64,000 nucleotides of DNA from Desulfovibrio mangrovi. Its GTDB lineage: Bacteria; Desulfobacterota; Desulfovibrionia; Desulfovibrionales; Desulfovibrionaceae. Location: NCBI RefSeq assembly GCF_026230175.1, contig NZ_CP104208.1, positions 62,001 to 126,000 on the forward strand. Direction: 5' to 3'. A model generated the notes under the pieces. It worked only from the letters and a program-made list of their open reading frames with translations. It did not search any database and had not been told where the DNA came from. The translations under genes and the position numbers were made by a program. Positions 46,074 through 54,864 of this stretch are shown here, one piece after another. Each line of letters begins with the position of its first letter. Within the stretch, counting starts at the first letter, position 1.

Positions 46074-46658
46074 ATGAAAACAATCTCTCTGCAGAAGCCG
46101 GACGTTCAGTTCATCCGCGAAGTCAGGGAACGCAGCGGTCAGGAGCCGAGCCACTGTTACCAGTGCGGCAACTGTACCGCGGGCTGCCCCTACAACTTCG
46201 CCTATGACATTCCGGTGAGCAGGATCATGCGTCTTCTGCAACTCGGAAGGCGTGAGGAAATTCTGCAAAGCAAGTCGCTGTGGCTGTGCGCCACCTGTCA
46301 GTCCTGCACCACCCGTTGCCCCAACCGCATTGACGTTGCCCGTGTGATGGACGTTCTGCGCCACATGGCGCGTGAAGCCGGATACGCCACCGAGCGTAAC
46401 GTGAAGGCTTTTGGCGATGCGTTTCTGGAGTCCGTGGAAAAACACGGCCGCGTGTACGAGGTGGGCATTCTCGCAACCTACGTGAGGAAGACCGGACGCT
46501 TTTGGACCGATGTGGAGCTTGCTCCGCGTATGCTGCCCAAGGGCAAGCTGAGTCTGAAGCCCCACACCATTCAGGGAGCGGAGCATATTGCCCGTATTTT
46601 CCGCCGTTATCGCGGAGAGCCTGATCCCGTGGCAAAGAACGGAGGCGAGAAGAAATGA
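46074..46658 (+). CDS. hdrC: Heterodisulfide reductase subunit C-like protein
   Basis: The 194-residue protein has two [4Fe-4S] motifs: C28, C31, C34, C38 in CYQCGNCTAGCP and C72, C75, C78, C82 in CATCQSCTTRCP. HdrC passes electrons between HdrA and HdrB. The gene starts the operon hdrC-hdrB-hdrA-flxD-flxC-flxB-flxA; AGGGAAC precedes the ATG. It overlaps hdrB by four bases, so translation is coupled. No membrane segment is present, so the complex is cytosolic. Confidence 0.93.
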   Translation: MKTISLQKPDVQFIREVRERSGQEPSHCYQCGNCTAGCPYNFAYDIPVSRIMRLLQLGRREEILQSKSLWLCATCQSCTTRCPNRIDVARVMDVLRHMAREAGYATERNVKAFGDAFLESVEKHGRVYEVGILATYVRKTGRFWTDVELAPRMLPKGKLSLKPHTIQGAEHIARIFRRYRGEPDPVAKNGGEKK

Positions 46659-47530
46659 GCCAGCGTATAGGCTACTACCCCGGATGTTCCGGTGCCGGAA
46701 CCTCCATGGAATATGATGCTTCCACCCGTGCCGTCTGTGCGCGTCTGGGCCTTGCCCTGCAGGAAGTCCCGGACTGGAGCTGCTGTGGTTCCACCCCCGC
46801 GCACACCGTGGATCATGTGCTTTCCGCGGCGCTTTCCGCCCGCAACCTCGAGCTTGCCGCCGAGGCGGGCCTTGAGACCGTGACCACCCCTTGTCCCAGC
46901 TGTCTGGCCAACCTGCGTGTTGCCGGACACAAGATGGAAAAGGAAGGGTTCCGCAATCAGGTGAAGGCACTGCTGGAAACCGAATGTGCGTCCCTTGCCA
47001 CCGTAAAGTCCACCCTGCAGGTGCTGCTGGAAGACGTGGGGCCCGAGGCTGTGAAGGCCAAGGTTGTGCGTCCGCTCTCCAAGCTGCGCGTTGCCTGCTA
47101 CTATGGCTGCATCATGAACCGCCCGCCGGAAGTCATGCAGTTTGACGACCCCGAGCACCCCATGTCCATGGATACCCTCCTGGAAGCCTGCGGTGCCGAG
47201 GTGCTTCCCTTCCCCCTGAAGGTGGAATGCTGCGGCGCTGCTGCCGGCATGCCCCGCAAGGACATCGTGACCGAGCTTTCCGGCAGACTGCTGGACGTGG
47301 CCGCGGGCATGGGCGTGGACGCCATTGTCACCGCCTGCCCCCTCTGCCAGATGAACCTTGACCTGCGTCAGGGCCAGGTGAACTCGGCGCGCGGCACCAG
47401 CCACGCCATTCCGGTGTTCTATTTCACGCAACTTATGGGACTCGCCATGGGCCTTTCTTCTTCCGAGATGGGCATATCCAAGCTGGCCGTGGACCCCAAG
47501 CCCTGCCTTGAACAGGCAGGCGTGCTCTAG
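46655..47530 (+). CDS. hdrB: Heterodisulfide reductase subunit B-like protein
   Basis: The 291-residue protein has two CCG domains: WSCCGSTPAHT with CPSC, and VECCGAAAGMP with CPLCQMNLD. In known HdrB these bind two noncubane [4Fe-4S] clusters at the site of disulfide reduction. It therefore carries the low-molecular-weight or protein disulfide substrate, possibly DsrC in sulfate reducers (inference from the family). It overlaps hdrC by ATGA. Confidence 0.93.
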   Translation: MSQRIGYYPGCSGAGTSMEYDASTRAVCARLGLALQEVPDWSCCGSTPAHTVDHVLSAALSARNLELAAEAGLETVTTPCPSCLANLRVAGHKMEKEGFRNQVKALLETECASLATVKSTLQVLLEDVGPEAVKAKVVRPLSKLRVACYYGCIMNRPPEVMQFDDPEHPMSMDTLLEACGAEVLPFPLKVECCGAAAGMPRKDIVTELSGRLLDVAAGMGVDAIVTACPLCQMNLDLRQGQVNSARGTSHAIPVFYFTQLMGLAMGLSSSEMGISKLAVDPKPCLEQAGVL

Positions 47531-47545
47531 CAAGGAGATGAAATC

Positions 47546-49519
47546 ATGCGCATAGGCGTTTTCGTCTGCCACTGCGGGAGCAACATCGCCGCCACCGTGG
47601 ATTGTCCCAGTGTGGCTCAGGCGGCCAAGCTGTTCCCTGACGTGGTGTTTGCCTCCGATACCATGTACGCCTGTTCCGAACCCGGACAGGACGCCATCAT
47701 TCAGGCCATCAAGGAGCACAGGCTCGACGGCGTTGTCGTCGCCTCCTGTTCCCCCCGCATGCACGAGCCCACCTTCCGCCGCGCTCTGGAGCGCGCCGGT
47801 CTGAACCGCTACATGCTGGAAATGGCCAACATCCGCGAACACGTTTCGTGGATCGGCAAGAACAAGGAGCTGAACACGGTAAAGGCCACCGAACTGGTGC
47901 GCATTGCCGCTGCCAAGCTGCGTCTGAACACCCCCCTCTATGCCAACCAGTTCGACGTGACCAAGCGCGTGCTGGTCATCGGCGGCGGTGTGGCCGGTAT
48001 TCAGGCTGCGCTGGACTGTGCGGATGCGGGCATTCAGGTCATCATGGTGGAACGCGATACCAGCATCGGCGGCAAAATGGCCAAGCTGGACAAGACCTTC
48101 CCCACCGTGGACTGCTCTTCCTGTATTCTCGGCCCCAAGATGGTGGACGTTGCACAGCATCCCAACATCACGCTGTACGCAGCCTCCGAGGTTGAGGAAA
48201 TCAGCGGCTACGTGGGCAACTTCGACGTGAAGGTGCGTCGCCGTGCCACCTACGTGAACTGGGATGCCTGCACCGGCTGCGGCCTGTGTATGGAAAAGTG
48301 CCCCAGCAAGAAGAGCTACGATGCCTTCAACGAAGGTGTGGCCCCCACCGCTGCCATCGGCATTTCTTTCCCGCAGGCTATTCCCAAGAAGGCCTCCATC
48401 AATGCCGAGTTCTGCATGAAACTGCAGAAGGGCAAGTGCGGCGTGTGCGCCAAGATCTGCCCCACCAAGTGCATCGACTTTGAACAGCAGGATACCATCG
48501 TTTCCGAGAAGGTGGGCGCCATTGTCGCCGCCACCGGTTACGACCTCTTTGACTGGACTGTTTACAACCAGTACGGCGGCGGCCGGTACCCCGACGTGGT
48601 CACCTCGCTGCAGTACGAACGCATGATGAACGCCTCCGGCCCCACCGCAGGCCACATCAAGCGTCCTTCTGACGGCAAGGAACCCAAGCGCGTGGTCTTC
48701 ATCCAGTGCGTGGGCTCCCGTGACAAGGCCGTGGACCGTCCCTACTGCTCGGGCTTCTGCTGCATGTATACCGCCAAGCAGGCCGTGCTGACCAAGGACC
48801 ACATTCCGGATTCCGACTCCTACGTATTCTACATGGACATCCGTTCCCCCGGTAAGGGCTACGACGAGTTCACCCGTCGTGCGCAGGAACAGTACGGCGT
48901 GCAGTACGTGCGCGGCCGCGTGTCCATGATCTACCCCAAGGGCGATGTGCTCGTGGTTCGCGGCGCGGACACACTTGCCGGTACGCAGGTGGAAGTGGAA
49001 GCCGATCTCGTGGTACTTGCCGTGGGCATTGAGTCCTCCAAGGGCGCTCCGCATCTCGCGGAAAAGCTGCGCATTTCCTACGACCATTACGGTTTCTTCA
49101 TGGAAGCGCACCCCAAGCTCAAGCCCGTGGAAACCAACACCGCAGGCGTGTATCTCGCCGGTTGCTGTCAGGGGCCCAAGGACATTCCCACGTCCGTCGG
49201 TCAGGGCAGTGCGGCTGCTGCCAAGGTGCTCACCCTGTTCGCCAAGGACAAGCTGGAAAGCGATCCGCAGATCTCCCGCGTGAACCAGAACCGCTGTGTC
49301 GGCTGCCTCAAGTGCACCATGACCTGCCCCTTCGGCGCGGTGAAGGACGTGAAGGACCGTGCCGGCAACACCAAGGCCGAGGTTGTGGAAACCGTCTGTC
49401 AGGGCTGCGGTATCTGTACCGTTACCTGTCCCCACGGTGCCATCCAGTTGCAGCACTTTACCGATAACCAGATTCTTGCGGAGGTGAATGCCTTATGTCA
49501 GCCCGAAATGGAGTTCTAA
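47546..49519 (+). CDS. hdrA: Heterodisulfide reductase subunit A-like flavoprotein
   Basis: The 657-residue protein has the FAD-binding motif VLVIGGGVAGIQAALDCA near residue 142, the family block VDCSSCILGPKMV, and several [4Fe-4S] motifs (CTGCGLCMEKCP, CGVCAKICPTKC, and the C-terminal CVGCLKCTMTCP and CQGCGICTVTCP). The N-terminal CHCGSNI region adds cysteines. HdrA is the bifurcating flavin centre that links FlxD to ferredoxin and HdrC/B. It starts 15 bases after hdrB with AAGGAG upstream. flxD begins inside its 3' end. Confidence 0.95.
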   Translation: MRIGVFVCHCGSNIAATVDCPSVAQAAKLFPDVVFASDTMYACSEPGQDAIIQAIKEHRLDGVVVASCSPRMHEPTFRRALERAGLNRYMLEMANIREHVSWIGKNKELNTVKATELVRIAAAKLRLNTPLYANQFDVTKRVLVIGGGVAGIQAALDCADAGIQVIMVERDTSIGGKMAKLDKTFPTVDCSSCILGPKMVDVAQHPNITLYAASEVEEISGYVGNFDVKVRRRATYVNWDACTGCGLCMEKCPSKKSYDAFNEGVAPTAAIGISFPQAIPKKASINAEFCMKLQKGKCGVCAKICPTKCIDFEQQDTIVSEKVGAIVAATGYDLFDWTVYNQYGGGRYPDVVTSLQYERMMNASGPTAGHIKRPSDGKEPKRVVFIQCVGSRDKAVDRPYCSGFCCMYTAKQAVLTKDHIPDSDSYVFYMDIRSPGKGYDEFTRRAQEQYGVQYVRGRVSMIYPKGDVLVVRGADTLAGTQVEVEADLVVLAVGIESSKGAPHLAEKLRISYDHYGFFMEAHPKLKPVETNTAGVYLAGCCQGPKDIPTSVGQGSAAAAKVLTLFAKDKLESDPQISRVNQNRCVGCLKCTMTCPFGAVKDVKDRAGNTKAEVVETVCQGCGICTVTCPHGAIQLQHFTDNQILAEVNALCQPEMEF

Positions 49520-50022
49520 GCGATACGCGCGAACTGCGCGTGGTCGGCTTCCTCTGCAACTGGTGCTCGTACGGCGGTGCGGATACGGCAGGCGTGGCGC
49601 GCTTTGAGCAGCCCACCGACCTGCGTATCATCCGCGTTCCCTGCTCGGGTCGTATCGACCCCCTGTTCATCATGCGTGCGCTGGTCAGCGGCGCGGACGG
49701 CGTGCTGGTTTCCGGCTGCCACCCCCGCGACTGTCACTACGCAGAGGGCAACTACTACGCCCGCCGCCGGCTCGAACTGCTCAAGCAGTTCCTGCCCATC
49801 ACGGGCATTGATCCGCAACGCTTTGAATATACGTGGGTTTCCGCCTCTGAAGGTGCTCGCTGGCAGGAAGTGGTGACCAAGTTCACCAACCGTATCCACG
49901 AGCTTGGCCCCGCGCCGCGCATGCAGGGCGGCAGCGGCTATGACGAACTCTGCCTCAAGCAGATCGAGGAAGGCGTGAAACAGGGGCCCGCCTGCCCCTG
50001 CCACAAGGAGAGGGCGTTATGA
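49495..50022 (+). CDS. flxD: FlxD, MvhD-like iron-sulfur protein
   Basis: The 175-residue protein resembles MvhD of methanogens, which delivers electrons to HdrA. Its [2Fe-2S] cysteines are in CNWCSYGGAD (C21, C24) and VPCSGR (C50), with a further GCHPRDC. It begins 25 bases before the hdrA stop codon with GGAGG upstream and ends four bases inside flxC, so translation of the whole set is coupled. Confidence 0.92.
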   Translation: MSARNGVLSDTRELRVVGFLCNWCSYGGADTAGVARFEQPTDLRIIRVPCSGRIDPLFIMRALVSGADGVLVSGCHPRDCHYAEGNYYARRRLELLKQFLPITGIDPQRFEYTWVSASEGARWQEVVTKFTNRIHELGPAPRMQGGSGYDELCLKQIEEGVKQGPACPCHKERAL

Positions 50023-50999
50023 GTACGCTTGAACAACTGAAGGAACAGATCCGCAAGGCCCTGCCGGACCTTGACGTGGTCATCGGCTGGGAGCAGGGCT
50101 ACGACGCCATGCACGCCACGCCGCTGTTCATCCGCACGGAAGAGGACATCGACCGCCTCATCTGGAGCCCGCTGTGCGTGCACAGCCTCGGCACCTATCT
50201 GACCGGCCTGACCAAGACCCCGAACGTCCGCAAGGTCGGCCTTGTGGTGAAGGGCTGTGATTCCCGCGCCATCGTGCAGCTTACTCAGGAGCGCATGATT
50301 CCCCGCGAGAACATCGTTCTGTTCGGCGTGGGCTGCACCGGCTGTCTCAGCCATGCCCGCCTTGAGTACAAGGTGGAGCAGGGCGGTCATTACGTGGAAG
50401 ACATGCACTCCATCACATTTAATGGTGACAAGGTGGAAGTTGCCGTGAACGGCGATGTCGAAAGCTTCGATTTCGACACCGTGTGTCTGGAAAAGTGTCT
50501 GACCTGCCGCTTCCCCAACGCCATTGCCACCGAGCATTTCGCTGGCGAGCAGGTGCCCGTGGCGCCCAAGTGCGAGAAGGCTCCTTCGCTGGAAGCCTTT
50601 GAAAAGCTCTCTCTGGAAGAGCGTTTCGCCTTCTGGCAGGACCAGATGCGCCGCTGCGTGCGTTGCTACGCCTGCCGCAACACCTGTCCCATGTGCGTGT
50701 GCCGCGACCACTGCATCTCCACCTCGCGCAACCCGCACTGGGTATCGCAGGAGACCAGCTCGGCCGAGAACTTCATGTTCCAGATGATCCACACCATGCA
50801 CCTTGCCGGTCGCTGCATCGAATGCGGCGAATGCCAGCGCGCATGTCCGGTTGATCTGCCCATCATGCTGTTCCGCCGGACCATGGTGCATGCGATGAAG
50901 GATACCTTCGGCTACATCAGCGGTGCGGACCCCGAGGCCACGCCGCCTCTGCTCACCTTCAAGGTGGAAGAGGACAACATCAAGGAGAGGGGCTGGTAA
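50019..50999 (+). CDS. flxC: FlxC, 4Fe-4S protein with FrhB/FdhB-like domain
   Basis: The 326-residue protein has an N-terminal coenzyme F420 hydrogenase/formate dehydrogenase beta-subunit-like region (GLVVKGCDSRAIVQLTQE, VGCTGCLS) and a C-terminal ferredoxin-type part with CVRCYACRNTCPMC and CIECGECQRACP. It should pass electrons between the FlxA flavin and FlxB/FlxD. It overlaps flxD by four bases and shares its last base with the first of flxB. Confidence 0.88.
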   Translation: MSTLEQLKEQIRKALPDLDVVIGWEQGYDAMHATPLFIRTEEDIDRLIWSPLCVHSLGTYLTGLTKTPNVRKVGLVVKGCDSRAIVQLTQERMIPRENIVLFGVGCTGCLSHARLEYKVEQGGHYVEDMHSITFNGDKVEVAVNGDVESFDFDTVCLEKCLTCRFPNAIATEHFAGEQVPVAPKCEKAPSLEAFEKLSLEERFAFWQDQMRRCVRCYACRNTCPMCVCRDHCISTSRNPHWVSQETSSAENFMFQMIHTMHLAGRCIECGECQRACPVDLPIMLFRRTMVHAMKDTFGYISGADPEATPPLLTFKVEEDNIKERGW

Positions 51000-52066
51000 T
51001 GGAAGCGAAATTCATCAGCCATGACGAAACCACGCTCTGGCTCGACGAGCTGGCTGAGCGCCACGTGGTGCTGGCCCCCATGTGGGACAATACCGTGGTG
51101 ACCTTCCGTCCGCACGTGAAGGGCCGCGTGCCTGTGCTGGACCGTATGCCGGTCATGCCTCCCAAGGACGGCGTGTTCCCCCAGAATGAGGTGCTGCTCA
51201 AGTACAAGCATGAGAAGGACCCCGAGAATCTTGACCGCACCACCGTGCAGGTGAAGGAAACCCTGCCGCAGGAAACCGCTGTGGTGGTGGGTGCTCGTCC
51301 CTGTGGAACGCGCGGCATGCTGGTCTTCGACCGCGTGTACGACTGCGACAAGATCCGCGATCCCTATTACGTCGGGCGTCGTCAGAACACGCTGTTCGTT
51401 ACCGTGGCCTGTACCCGTATCGAATCCACCTGCTTCTGCCATGACGTGGGCAGCCATCCCGCCGATGCGGAAGGTTCCGACGTGCTGCTGGTGCCCGTGA
51501 AGGGCGGCTATGTGGCCGAAGCGGTGACCGAGCGCGGCGAAGAACTGCTCAAGGCCTCCTTCTTCAAGCCTGCTGCCGCCAAGGTGCAGGAAGCTGAGGA
51601 AGTGAAGAGCGTGAACCGTGAAAAGCTGCCCGAAGCTCATGACTATACCGGCTGCGGCGAAAAGCTCATGGCACGTTTCGATGACCTTGCGTTCTGGACC
51701 GAACAGTCCGCCAAGTGCATCAGCTGCGGCGCATGTACCTACCTGTGCCCCACCTGCTACTGCTTCAACATCACTGACGATTCCGTGGGCCTTGCTGGTA
51801 AGCGTCTGCGTACGTGGGACAACTGCATGTCCTTCCAGTTCACGCTGGAAGGCAGTGGCCACAACCCGCGTCCCACCAAGGCGCACCGTCTGCGTAACCG
51901 CGTGAACCACAAGTTCGCCTACTATCCGGAACTGCACGGCGTCATCGCCTGCTGCGGTTGCGGACGATGCATCAAGAGCTGTCCCGCTTCCGTGGACATC
52001 CGGGCCATCGTGAAGGCGGCACAGAACTATACTCCCAAGCAAGAAGAGGGCGGCGATGAGCGCTAA
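50999..52066 (+). CDS. flxB: FlxB, 4Fe-4S dicluster protein
   Basis: The 355-residue protein has a sulfite-reductase subunit A-like N-terminal part (VVVGARPCGTRGMLVFDRV) and two C-terminal [4Fe-4S] motifs, CISCGACTYLCPTC and CCGCGRCIKSCP. It should relay electrons from FlxA toward FlxC and FlxD. The start codon overlaps the flxC stop (TAATG) and the 3' end overlaps flxA by 11 bases. Confidence 0.88.
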   Translation: MEAKFISHDETTLWLDELAERHVVLAPMWDNTVVTFRPHVKGRVPVLDRMPVMPPKDGVFPQNEVLLKYKHEKDPENLDRTTVQVKETLPQETAVVVGARPCGTRGMLVFDRVYDCDKIRDPYYVGRRQNTLFVTVACTRIESTCFCHDVGSHPADAEGSDVLLVPVKGGYVAEAVTERGEELLKASFFKPAAAKVQEAEEVKSVNREKLPEAHDYTGCGEKLMARFDDLAFWTEQSAKCISCGACTYLCPTCYCFNITDDSVGLAGKRLRTWDNCMSFQFTLEGSGHNPRPTKAHRLRNRVNHKFAYYPELHGVIACCGCGRCIKSCPASVDIRAIVKAAQNYTPKQEEGGDER

Positions 52067-52901
52067 CAATCCCATCCTTCCCGATATGGCGACCATCCTC
52101 GAAGTAGTGGATGAAACGCCCAATATCCGTACCTTCCGCGTCCGTTTCAACGATGAGAAACTGATGCAGGACTTCACCTTCATGCCCGGTCAGGTGGGAC
52201 AGCTTTCCGCCTTCGGTTTCGGTGAAGCCACCTTCGTTATCAACTCTTCCCCCACCCGCATGGACTATCTGCAGTTCAGCGTCATGAAGGTGGGCGAAGT
52301 GACCGGCCGTCTGCACACCCTGAAGGAAGGCGATTCCATCGGCGTGCGTGCTCCGCTGGGCAACTGGTTCCCCGTGGACGAGATGAAGGGCAAGGACATC
52401 ACCTTCGTTGCGGGCGGCATCGGCATGGCACCGTTGCGTACCCTGCTGGTCTACCTGCTGGACAACCGCAAGGACTACGGTAAGATCACCCTGCTGTACG
52501 GCGCGCGTTCGCCCCGCGATATGGCCTATCAGGAAGACGTGCGCGAATGGCGCGACCGTGACGATCTGGACGTTGTGCTGACCGTGGACTCCCCTGCGGA
52601 AGGCTGGGGTGAATCTCCTGAAGAACGCGTCGGCCTCATCCCCAACGTGCTGATGGACATCAACCCCTCGGCCAAGAACGCCATCGCTGTAACCTGCGGC
52701 CCGCCCATCATGATCAAGTTCACCCTGCAGGCCCTGAAGAAGCTGGGCTTTGAGGATGACCAGATCATTACCACGCTGGAAAAGCGCATGAAGTGCGGCG
52801 TTGGCCTGTGCGGACGCTGTAACATCGGTACCAAGTACGTGTGCGTGGACGGCCCCGTATTCAAGTACTCCGAACTGAAAGATCTGCCCGACGAACTGTA
52901 G
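52056..52901 (+). CDS. flxA: FlxA, flavin- and NAD(P)-binding oxidoreductase
   Basis: The 281-residue protein resembles the electron-transfer subunit PyrK and ferredoxin-NADP reductase: flavin-binding MPGQVGQLSAFGFGEATFVI, nucleotide-binding FVAGGIGMAPLRTLLVYLL (fragments), and a C-terminal [2Fe-2S] motif CGVGLCGRC. It probably oxidises or reduces NAD(H) for the Hdr-Flx complex. The start overlaps flxB by 11 bases; GGCGATG lies upstream. Confidence 0.92.
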   Translation: MSANNPILPDMATILEVVDETPNIRTFRVRFNDEKLMQDFTFMPGQVGQLSAFGFGEATFVINSSPTRMDYLQFSVMKVGEVTGRLHTLKEGDSIGVRAPLGNWFPVDEMKGKDITFVAGGIGMAPLRTLLVYLLDNRKDYGKITLLYGARSPRDMAYQEDVREWRDRDDLDVVLTVDSPAEGWGESPEERVGLIPNVLMDINPSAKNAIAVTCGPPIMIKFTLQALKKLGFEDDQIITTLEKRMKCGVGLCGRCNIGTKYVCVDGPVFKYSELKDLPDEL

Positions 52902-52915
52902 GGCGAGGAGGCATT

Positions 52916-53389
52916 ATGGCCGGTATTTTCAAGGCAGGCGATATCATTCGCGCTGCGGAGGAGATCGAATCGCGTGGCGAGGCATTCTATCAGCGTCTTG
53001 TCGATGCCGTCGGCTTTGACGGTGACTCTTCCGCCCGTGAGGTGTTCGAGTTTCTGCGCGATGAAGAGGCAAAGCACCGCGAGGTGTTCCGCGCCATGGG
53101 CCAACGTCTTGCTCCGGTGATTCTGCCTGCATGGGCGACCGAAGAGGAATACGTGGCCTACATGAGCGCCATGCTCGATAACCATGCCCTGTTCAGGGAA
53201 GGTGATTCTGCCGGTGGCGACCTGTCCCGCGAGGATGCCATCCGCCTGGCCATGCAGTTCGAGAAGGACACCATGTTCTTCTTCCGCGAAATGCGTGAGT
53301 TGGTGCCGGATTCCGAAAAGGCGGCTGTTGACCGCTGCGTGGACGAAGAACGCACCCACCTGATCAAACTGGTGGCTCTGTTGGCCTGA
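52916..53389 (+). CDS. Ferritin-like diiron protein
   Basis: The 157-residue protein is a four-helix ferritin-like/rubrerythrin-like domain without the rubredoxin tail. Metal-binding carboxylate-histidine motifs are visible as IESRGEAFYQ, DEEAKHR, QFEKDTMFF and DEERTHL. It may act as a peroxidase or oxygen sensor that protects the oxygen-labile Hdr clusters (inference). It starts 14 bases after flxA with a strong GAGGAGG site, so it is in the operon. The longer frame starting inside flxA is spurious. Confidence 0.85.
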   Translation: MAGIFKAGDIIRAAEEIESRGEAFYQRLVDAVGFDGDSSAREVFEFLRDEEAKHREVFRAMGQRLAPVILPAWATEEEYVAYMSAMLDNHALFREGDSAGGDLSREDAIRLAMQFEKDTMFFFREMRELVPDSEKAAVDRCVDEERTHLIKLVALLA

Positions 53390-53403
53390 TGTTGCCGTTT
53401 GAA

Positions 53404-53442
53404 GCCGCTGCCTGATGCAGCTGCCTGATGCAGCTGTCTGAT
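53404..53442. repeat. Three 13-bp tandem repeats after hdr operon
   Basis: Three near-identical units of the form GCAGCTGCCTGAT lie end to end between the ferritin-like gene and its terminator. One differs by two bases and one by one base. Confidence 0.85.
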
Positions 53443-53476
53443 GCCCTTGGCGTACTTTGTACGACATGAAAACGAG

Positions 53477-53508
53477 AAGCCCGGAACCGCAAGGTTCCGG
53501 GCTTTTTT
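53477..53508. terminator. Terminator of hdr-flx operon
   Basis: The perfect 12-bp stem AAGCCCGGAACC/GGTTCCGGGCTT with a GCAA loop is followed by six T residues. It lies between the operon and the convergent YciI-like gene. Confidence 0.88.
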
Positions 53509-53541
53509 CCGAGTTGGGCGCAGATCGCCCCTGTTGGCTCT

Positions 53542-53829
53542 CTATTCCTTGAGCGTTTCAAATCCGGCCGCAGTCATGGTCGGCGCAAATTCCGTGATCT
53601 CGTATGTGGCCACCTGTTCCCTGTGAAAGGGGTCTTCCGCAAGGTGTTGTTGCAGGGTTTTCATATCGCACCCTCTGGCCAGAATGATGCCGCCTGTTCT
53701 GGGCACCTTTCTGCCGGAGGCTATGAAAACGCCAGCGTCATATTTTTCGTGCAGAAACTGCACATGCTCTTCCAGTAACCTGTCGATGCTCTCAAGGGGA
53801 GCCGTGTACGTAAGTGATACAATATACAT
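53542..53829 (-). CDS. YciI-like protein
   Basis: The 95-residue protein is a small alpha-beta barrel of the YciI family, with the block EHVQFLHEKYDAGVFIASG and the typical histidine near HREQVATYE. It is dimeric in known members, and its role is unknown. GAGGTAT lies upstream of ATG 53829; the frame to 53877 is an extension. Confidence 0.8.
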   Translation of the reverse strand: MYIVSLTYTAPLESIDRLLEEHVQFLHEKYDAGVFIASGRKVPRTGGIILARGCDMKTLQQHLAEDPFHREQVATYEITEFAPTMTAAGFETLKE

Positions 53830-54075
53830 GCGTAATACCTCGCAAGCCGTTTCTACTCCTTTAGGGCGGAAACGCAAGGCAGCGAGGGACGAGGATATCT
53901 TGAAGCATAACCTTGTCGTGTTTTCTACTGCACTTGAGACAGGCTGTGAGGATATTTCATGTTGATATTGATGATTTGTGCAATGTCGCTTGGAAAATAA
54001 TGGGATATTGTTGGCGTATCGCGGGTTGATGATTTACAATCCTCAGAGGTATCAGTGTAACCTCAGGGGTCGTTT

Positions 54076-54771
54076 GTGGATATTACCTACCGCTTTACGC
54101 TGGACACAGGGCAGACGGAGTTATTCTCCCTGCGTTTCAAGCCGGATACGCTTGATGCGGATTGGCCGCTTCCTGACGTGCTGCCGGATTGGGCTCTTTT
54201 GCCGTTCCATATTTGCAGCCACTGCCGCTTCGATGTGGATGCAACAGCGTATTGTCCGCTTGCCGCCCGGCTGGTGGACATCATTGCCAGACTCGGCCAC
54301 CTTATTTCGTATGATTCACTGCTGGTGGAGGTGGAAACGCCTGAGCGGAGCATCAACCAGCGCACCACGGCCCAACGTGGCGTAAGTTCGCTGCTGGGGC
54401 TTATCATTCCCACATCTGGCTGCCCCTACACGGCTTTTTTCAAGCCCATGGCGCGTTTTCACCTGCCTTTTGCTTCTCCGGACGAAACCTTCTACAGGGC
54501 AGCCTCAATGTTCATGCTTGCCCAGTATTTCATGCATGACAACCCCGAGGCGGTTGACCTGCATATGGAAGGACTGTCGCGCATTTATTCCGATATCGAG
54601 ATTGTGAACTTTCAACTTGTGAGCAGGTTGCGTGCGGCGACACAGGCGGATTCCTCGGTCAACGCCGTGATCATCCTCGATCTGTTTGCCAAGTCCATGC
54701 CCTTTGTGCTGGAAGACAGGCTGGAGGATTTCCGCCATCTTTTCATGCCGTTCCTCAACGGGAAACCGTAA
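54076..54771 (+). CDS. Uncharacterised protein, DUF6901-like
   Basis: The 231-residue protein starts with ITYRFTLDTGQTELFSLRF and has HICSHCRFDVDATAYCPLAA, a four-cysteine cluster near residue 48, then a helical second half (YSDIEIVNFQLVSRLR). It matches my recall of the DUF6901 family; I did not search it. No function is known. The GTG start at 54076 has AGGGG upstream. Confidence 0.65.
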   Translation: MDITYRFTLDTGQTELFSLRFKPDTLDADWPLPDVLPDWALLPFHICSHCRFDVDATAYCPLAARLVDIIARLGHLISYDSLLVEVETPERSINQRTTAQRGVSSLLGLIIPTSGCPYTAFFKPMARFHLPFASPDETFYRAASMFMLAQYFMHDNPEAVDLHMEGLSRIYSDIEIVNFQLVSRLRAATQADSSVNAVIILDLFAKSMPFVLEDRLEDFRHLFMPFLNGKP

Positions 54772-54805
54772 AATCCTGTATTTTTCGCTCTGGCGATTAA
54801 CTATG

Positions 54806-54840
54806 AAGGCCCGCCGGATTGCTCCGGCGGGCCTTTTACT
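54806..54840. terminator. Bidirectional terminator before sufB
   Basis: The perfect 13-bp stem AAGGCCCGCCGGA/TCCGGCGGGCCTT with a TTGC loop lies between the convergent plus-strand gene and sufB. T residues follow on the plus strand. Confidence 0.85.
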
Positions 54841-54864
54841 TGCAATATGCGTAGCTGGTACAGC

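Noticed and set aside
46607-49456. A 949-codon open frame on the minus strand opposite hdrB and hdrA
   Set aside because: It is a shadow of strongly biased coding sequence: the plus-strand proteins have clear Fe-S and FAD motifs and ribosome sites, while the minus-strand product is His/Gly/Ala-rich without domains.
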